Below are positions 14,772 to 18,044 of a stretch of 18,044 nucleotides of DNA, one piece after another. This DNA is from CAYTXJ01 sp965613025 (lineage in GTDB: Bacteria; Desulfobacterota; DSM-4660; Desulfatiglandales; JALVMZ01). The stretch spans positions 1-18,044 of the forward strand of contig CBFDUE010000049.1 in NCBI GenBank assembly GCA_965613025.1, in the 5' to 3' direction. A model generated the notes under the pieces. That model saw only the letters and a program-made list of their open reading frames with translations. It did no database searches and was not told the DNA's origin. How positions within the stretch are numbered: the stretch's first letter is position 1; each line of letters begins with the position of its first letter. The position numbers and the translations under genes are program-made.

Positions 14772-15848
14772 ATGCACTTTGTCATTATGGCAGGAGGATC
14801 TGGAACCCGTTTTTGGCCACTTAGTAGAAAAGGCAGGCCCAAACAGTTCTTAAATATAATTGGGAAATCTCCCATGATATATGAGACCTATGAAAGAATT
14901 GCCCCCCTCTCTATTGGAAAAGAGGTGCTCATAGTTGGAAGTGAAATGCATTCTTCACTCTTAGAGGAGATATTTAAAGGAAAGTCCATTCATATTATAA
15001 AGGAGCCTATAGGAAGAAATACTGCTCCATGTATTGCACTGGCCTCTCTGTATGCAAAGATTAGAGGCTGGGATGAACCTATAGCCTTTCTACCTGCAGA
15101 TCACTTTATAGAGCATAGGGATAGATTTTTAAAGGCCTTGAAGATTGCAGAAGAAGTGGCCTTAAAAGATTCCATTGTAACACTCGGCATTATGCCCAAT
15201 AGGCCAGAGACAGGGTATGGCTATATCAGAATAGGCGATGGGAAAGGAGATATTATTGAGGGTAGAGTATATAGTGTGGATAGCTTTGTGGAAAAGCCTG
15301 ATATAAAGAGGGCAGAGGAATTTATAAGGACAAAGAGGTATCTATGGAATGCGGGTATCTTTGTAATTAGGGCAGAGGTGGTGCTGGATGAGATAAGATC
15401 GCACCTTCCAGATCTTTTTCAGGGTATGGTAGAGATTGAAGACTATATCAGGAGAGATAGATTGGAGGAGGGATTAAGAAGGATATGGCCAGAGCTTCCA
15501 TCTATCTCCTTTGACTATGGGGTTATGGAAAAGACCCAGAGAGATGTCTTTGTGATTCCCACAGACTGTGGATGGACAGATGTGGGATCATGGCTATCTG
15601 TGTATGAGCTTAAAAGGGACAGATGGGATAATGAGCAGAACCTCATTGAAGCAGAGGCTGAGCTCATTGATTGTAAGAGGTGTTTTATATCTTCAACTGA
15701 GTCTAAGATCATAACATGTATAGGTGTTGAAGATATACTGGTTGTAGACACCCATGATGCCCTTTTGATATGCAGACTCTCACGGAGTCAGGATATCCGA
15801 AAGGCGGTTGAGCTATTTCAAAAGAGGGGAAAGGAGGAGATTCTATGA
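14772..15848 (+). CDS. manC: Mannose-1-phosphate guanylyltransferase
   Basis: This enzyme makes GDP-mannose from mannose-1-phosphate and GTP, feeding glycans, lipopolysaccharide and exopolysaccharide. The 358-residue protein begins with the nucleotidyltransferase signature GGSGTRFWPLSRKGRPKQF (8-26) and contains EPIGRNTAPCIALA, FLPADHFI, RPETGYGYI, FVEKPD and NAGIFVIR. It stops before the cupin-type phosphomannose isomerase domain found in the ~480-residue bifunctional ManC/AlgA proteins, so the isomerase must be encoded elsewhere. AAAGGAGC lies about seven bases before the ATG. Its stop overlaps the phosphomannomutase start (ATGA), and the two proteins catalyse successive steps. Confidence 0.93.
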   Translation: MHFVIMAGGSGTRFWPLSRKGRPKQFLNIIGKSPMIYETYERIAPLSIGKEVLIVGSEMHSSLLEEIFKGKSIHIIKEPIGRNTAPCIALASLYAKIRGWDEPIAFLPADHFIEHRDRFLKALKIAEEVALKDSIVTLGIMPNRPETGYGYIRIGDGKGDIIEGRVYSVDSFVEKPDIKRAEEFIRTKRYLWNAGIFVIRAEVVLDEIRSHLPDLFQGMVEIEDYIRRDRLEEGLRRIWPELPSISFDYGVMEKTQRDVFVIPTDCGWTDVGSWLSVYELKRDRWDNEQNLIEAEAELIDCKRCFISSTESKIITCIGVEDILVVDTHDALLICRLSRSQDIRKAVELFQKRGKEEIL

Positions 15849-17197
15849 ATCCAAATATCTTTAGGGAATATGACATAAGGGGCAGGGTTCCAGAGGATCT
15901 AAATAAGGATACGGTCTATGAGCTTGGTCGCGCTATGGGGGCCTATTTTGTAAAGAACGGGATTAAGAGGATAAGTTTGGGAAGGGATTGCAGACTGAGC
16001 TCTTCAGAGATAAGGGATATCTTAGCAGATGCATTGACCAGAAGTGGAGTTGATATAATAGATATTGGGCTTGTTCCCACACCTGTGCTCTATTTTTCTC
16101 TCTTTAATCTGGAAGTGCAGGGAGGGGTTCAGATTACAGCAAGTCATAATCCCCCTGAATATAATGGCTTTAAGGTATGTGTTGGAAAGACTACTATCTA
16201 TGGGGAAGAGATTCAGAAGATAAGGAAGATAGGAGAAGAAGGGAGCTTTGTAGAAGGGCAGGGGAGTTATGAAACAGAGGATATCGTTTCCACCTATATC
16301 TCATATGTGGTTGAAAATATGAGATTGGGTAAAAACCGGGTTAAGGTGGTTGTGGATGGAGGAAATGGAGTAGGGGGGCAGGTAGCCATTGAGATCTATA
16401 GCAGGATGGGTATTGAGGTGGTAGATCTCTTCTGTAATCCAGATGGGAGATTCCCCAATCATCACCCTGATCCCACAGTGGTTGAAAATCTGAAATATCT
16501 GATCTCAAAGGTAAAGGAGTTGAATGCAGATCTGGGCATTGGATTTGATGGGGATGCAGACAGGATCGGAGTTATTGATAGCAGCGGTGAGATAATCTGG
16601 GGTGACCAGCTAATGATTATATTTTCAAGGGATCTCTTAGAGGAAAGGCCACAGAGTAAGATCATTGCAGAGGTAAAATGCTCCCAGGTGTTATTTGATG
16701 ATATAAAGAGGCACAATGGAATACCCATTATGTGGAAGGTGGGACATTCCCTTATAAAGTCAAAGATGAAAGAAGAAGGGGCACTGCTTGCTGGTGAGAT
16801 GAGTGGGCATATGTTTTTTAATGACAGATACTATGGCTATGACGATGCCATATATGCGGGGGCAAGGCTGCTTGAGATACTTACACGAAAAGAGAAGGAT
16901 ATCAGAGAGCATCTTAAAGATGTCCCCAAGATGGTAAACACGCCAGAGATCAGGATAGACTGCCCTGATGAGATAAAGTTCAATTTAGTAAAGGAACTTG
17001 CAGAGGAGTTTAAAAAGGATTATGAGGTGATTGATATTGATGGGGCAAGGGTTCTATTTAGGGATGGATGGGGGCTGGTCAGGGCATCCAATACTCAACC
17101 TGTGCTGGTTTTAAGATTTGAGGCTGAAAGTGAAGATGCCTTAGAGAGAATAAAGAGACTATTTATGGATAAGATAGAAAGGAGACTATCTAAATGA
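15845..17197 (+). CDS. manB: Phosphomannomutase / phosphoglucomutase
   Basis: This 450-residue alpha-D-phosphohexomutase (AlgC/ManB type) interconverts 6- and 1-phosphosugars. Its mannose-1-phosphate would go to the guanylyltransferase encoded just before it. The four expected active-site loops are present: phosphoserine loop TASHNP with S100, metal-binding GFDGDADR (D235, D237, D239), sugar-binding GEMSGHMFF (317-325) and phosphate-binding RASNTQPVLVLRF near residue 420. The opening FREYDIRGRVPEDL is typical of the AlgC group, often active on glucose as well. Start and upstream stop share ATGA. Its own stop (TGA, 17195-17197) sits in the left arm of the hairpin at 17194-17224, which ends the plus-strand run. 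Confidence 0.94.
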   Translation: MNPNIFREYDIRGRVPEDLNKDTVYELGRAMGAYFVKNGIKRISLGRDCRLSSSEIRDILADALTRSGVDIIDIGLVPTPVLYFSLFNLEVQGGVQITASHNPPEYNGFKVCVGKTTIYGEEIQKIRKIGEEGSFVEGQGSYETEDIVSTYISYVVENMRLGKNRVKVVVDGGNGVGGQVAIEIYSRMGIEVVDLFCNPDGRFPNHHPDPTVVENLKYLISKVKELNADLGIGFDGDADRIGVIDSSGEIIWGDQLMIIFSRDLLEERPQSKIIAEVKCSQVLFDDIKRHNGIPIMWKVGHSLIKSKMKEEGALLAGEMSGHMFFNDRYYGYDDAIYAGARLLEILTRKEKDIREHLKDVPKMVNTPEIRIDCPDEIKFNLVKELAEEFKKDYEVIDIDGARVLFRDGWGLVRASNTQPVLVLRFEAESEDALERIKRLFMDKIERRLSK

Positions 17198-17224
17198 GAG
17201 CTTTGAATTTTTCAAAGCTCTCAT
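17194..17224. terminator. Hairpin between convergent genes, possible bidirectional terminator
   Basis: A perfect 14-base inverted repeat (ATGAGAGCTTTGAA, 17194-17207, with its complement at 17211-17224) closes a TTT loop. It contains the stop codons of both convergent genes: TGA at 17195-17197 on plus and TGA at 17223-17221 on minus. No run of T follows on either strand (A run on plus, TTAGAT on minus), so it is not a textbook intrinsic terminator. It may protect transcript 3' ends or block converging transcription. Confidence 0.5.
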
Positions 17225-17877
17225 AAAAAAGGGCGTAGGAGACAGATCATTAGATTTAGCTCTTTCTTCTGTGAAGATAAACGTTTTTTGTGAATCTTTA
17301 TATGGAATTCGTCTTTTATATTATGCAAAAAATCAAAGACTGAACACCTGTACTCACAGGCCATTACGATCTGGCCATTCTGATTTAGATAGTTTTTCAT
17401 TATTCTCCTCAGTGGGTCAAAATCGCTGTCTTTATATATAATCTCTGATCCGATTATCATATCAAACCTTCCCTTTAAGCCTGGGTTTTTCCAGTCCATT
17501 GCAAGTATCTGAAGATGGGAATTATCTCCCAGATTTGCAATGGCATTTGCCTTTGCAAATTCAAGGGCATACCTATTATAGTCAGTCATTATGATCTTGT
17601 GTCCAAAGTATGCACCAATAACCCCCACCATTCCCAGGCCACATCCTACCTCAAGAATCTTTCTATGGGGGACAGGATCAAGATTGGATATATAATCGGA
17701 AAGGACTATGGATGCCTCCCATATCTTGGCCCACAAGGGAAATCCAGAAATGGGATTTTCAGGGTCAATAAAGTCTTCAATATCTGTTGGAACAAAAAAT
17801 CTAAATTCCCTGTTCTTTATCTTTAATTTAATGGAATCATGCTCATATCGTTCTTTAAATTTCTCTAAGAAGCCCAT
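17221..17877 (-). CDS. Class I SAM-dependent methyltransferase (METTL21-like)
   Basis: This 218-residue protein has a Rossmann-type methyltransferase core: motif I ILEVGCGLGMVGVIG (74-88) binds S-adenosylmethionine, followed by MTDYN at the end of strand 2 and a motif-IV-like FDMIIGSEIIYKD (138-150). The segment FPLWAKIWEASIVLSDYI before motif I is characteristic of the METTL21/FAM86 type protein-lysine methyltransferases, so a protein substrate is plausible, but small-molecule activity is not excluded. AAGGAG lies about ten bases before the ATG. It converges on the mannose genes, sharing a hairpin with them, and is transcribed as a single gene here. Confidence 0.85.
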   Translation of the reverse strand: MGFLEKFKERYEHDSIKLKIKNREFRFFVPTDIEDFIDPENPISGFPLWAKIWEASIVLSDYISNLDPVPHRKILEVGCGLGMVGVIGAYFGHKIIMTDYNRYALEFAKANAIANLGDNSHLQILAMDWKNPGLKGRFDMIIGSEIIYKDSDFDPLRRIMKNYLNQNGQIVMACEYRCSVFDFLHNIKDEFHIKIHKKRLSSQKKELNLMICLLRPFL

Positions 17878-18044
17878 ATCTTATCTTCTCCTTATTCTAT
17901 CAAATGATTCATATCATTTTATATTATATCAACTTAAATTTGACAGTTGGTAGTGCAAAAAAACAGATAAATATCCTGTAAGATCATATAGTTAGAGGAA
18001 AATTTGTGTAAAAGGTATTTTAACTACACTCTATGTCTCTAATA

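Noticed and set aside
17940..18044. TTGACA at 17940-17945 as a plus-strand promoter near the window end
   Set aside because: The nearest -10-like sequence (GATAAA, 17966-17971) needs a 20-base spacer and no plus-strand gene starts before the window ends.
1..18044. CRISPR arrays, intact insertion sequences, rRNA
   Set aside because: I saw no regularly spaced repeats, transposase motifs or rRNA-like sequence anywhere in the window.

Overview
The window reads as bacterial chromosome, AT-rich, with Arg written almost entirely as AGA/AGG and frequent ATA in the core genes. The adjacency of secA and argJ, with a LytM/M23 protein just before secA, resembles Desulfobacterota (Geobacter-like order from memory). 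The codon habit would suit a thermophile or a deep-branching relative. Both placements are inference; no rRNA or other strong taxonomic marker is present. The first 40 bases are not genomic: positions 8-40 are the Illumina Nextera read-1 adapter and transposon end, so the left border is a library or assembly artefact.

Region A (41-2780) is an accessory island ending at the 3' end of a tRNA-Lys(TTT) gene (2781-2853, minus). It holds, on the minus strand, a protein fusing an HD phosphohydrolase domain to an HSP90-type ATPase (3' end missing at the artefactual border), a 41-codon ORF with a good ribosome binding site just before it, and a helicase C-terminal fragment carrying a winged-helix domain. 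On the plus strand is the last 61 codons of a tyrosine integrase, abutting the tRNA. The HD-HSP90 gene writes about half of its arginines as CGN, unlike the core genes. This looks like a decayed integrative element carrying a possible defence/conflict gene.

Region B (2890-7270, minus) is a tight operon: Nudix hydrolase with zinc ribbon, hisD, an H-protein-like lipoyl carrier, a lipoate-protein ligase and a radical SAM enzyme resembling the LipS1/LipS2 lipoyl synthases. The last three form a coherent protein-lipoylation cassette. The tRNA-Lys gene follows with its own promoter, whose -35 box overlaps the radical SAM stop codon.

Region C (7342-17197, plus) is a long co-directional run: GNAT acetyltransferase, uvrC, membrane-anchored M23 peptidase, secA, argJ, mannose-1-phosphate guanylyltransferase and phosphomannomutase. 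Together these cover DNA repair, envelope maintenance, protein export, arginine synthesis and GDP-mannose supply. It meets a convergent METTL21-like methyltransferase (17221-17877, minus) at a 14-bp-stem hairpin that contains both stop codons. The last ~165 bases (17878-18044) hold only the methyltransferase upstream region; I see no gene there.

The best leads for something new are the HD-HSP90 gene with its small upstream ORF in the tRNA-Lys island, and the lipoylation cassette with a non-canonical carrier and only one LipS-like enzyme.
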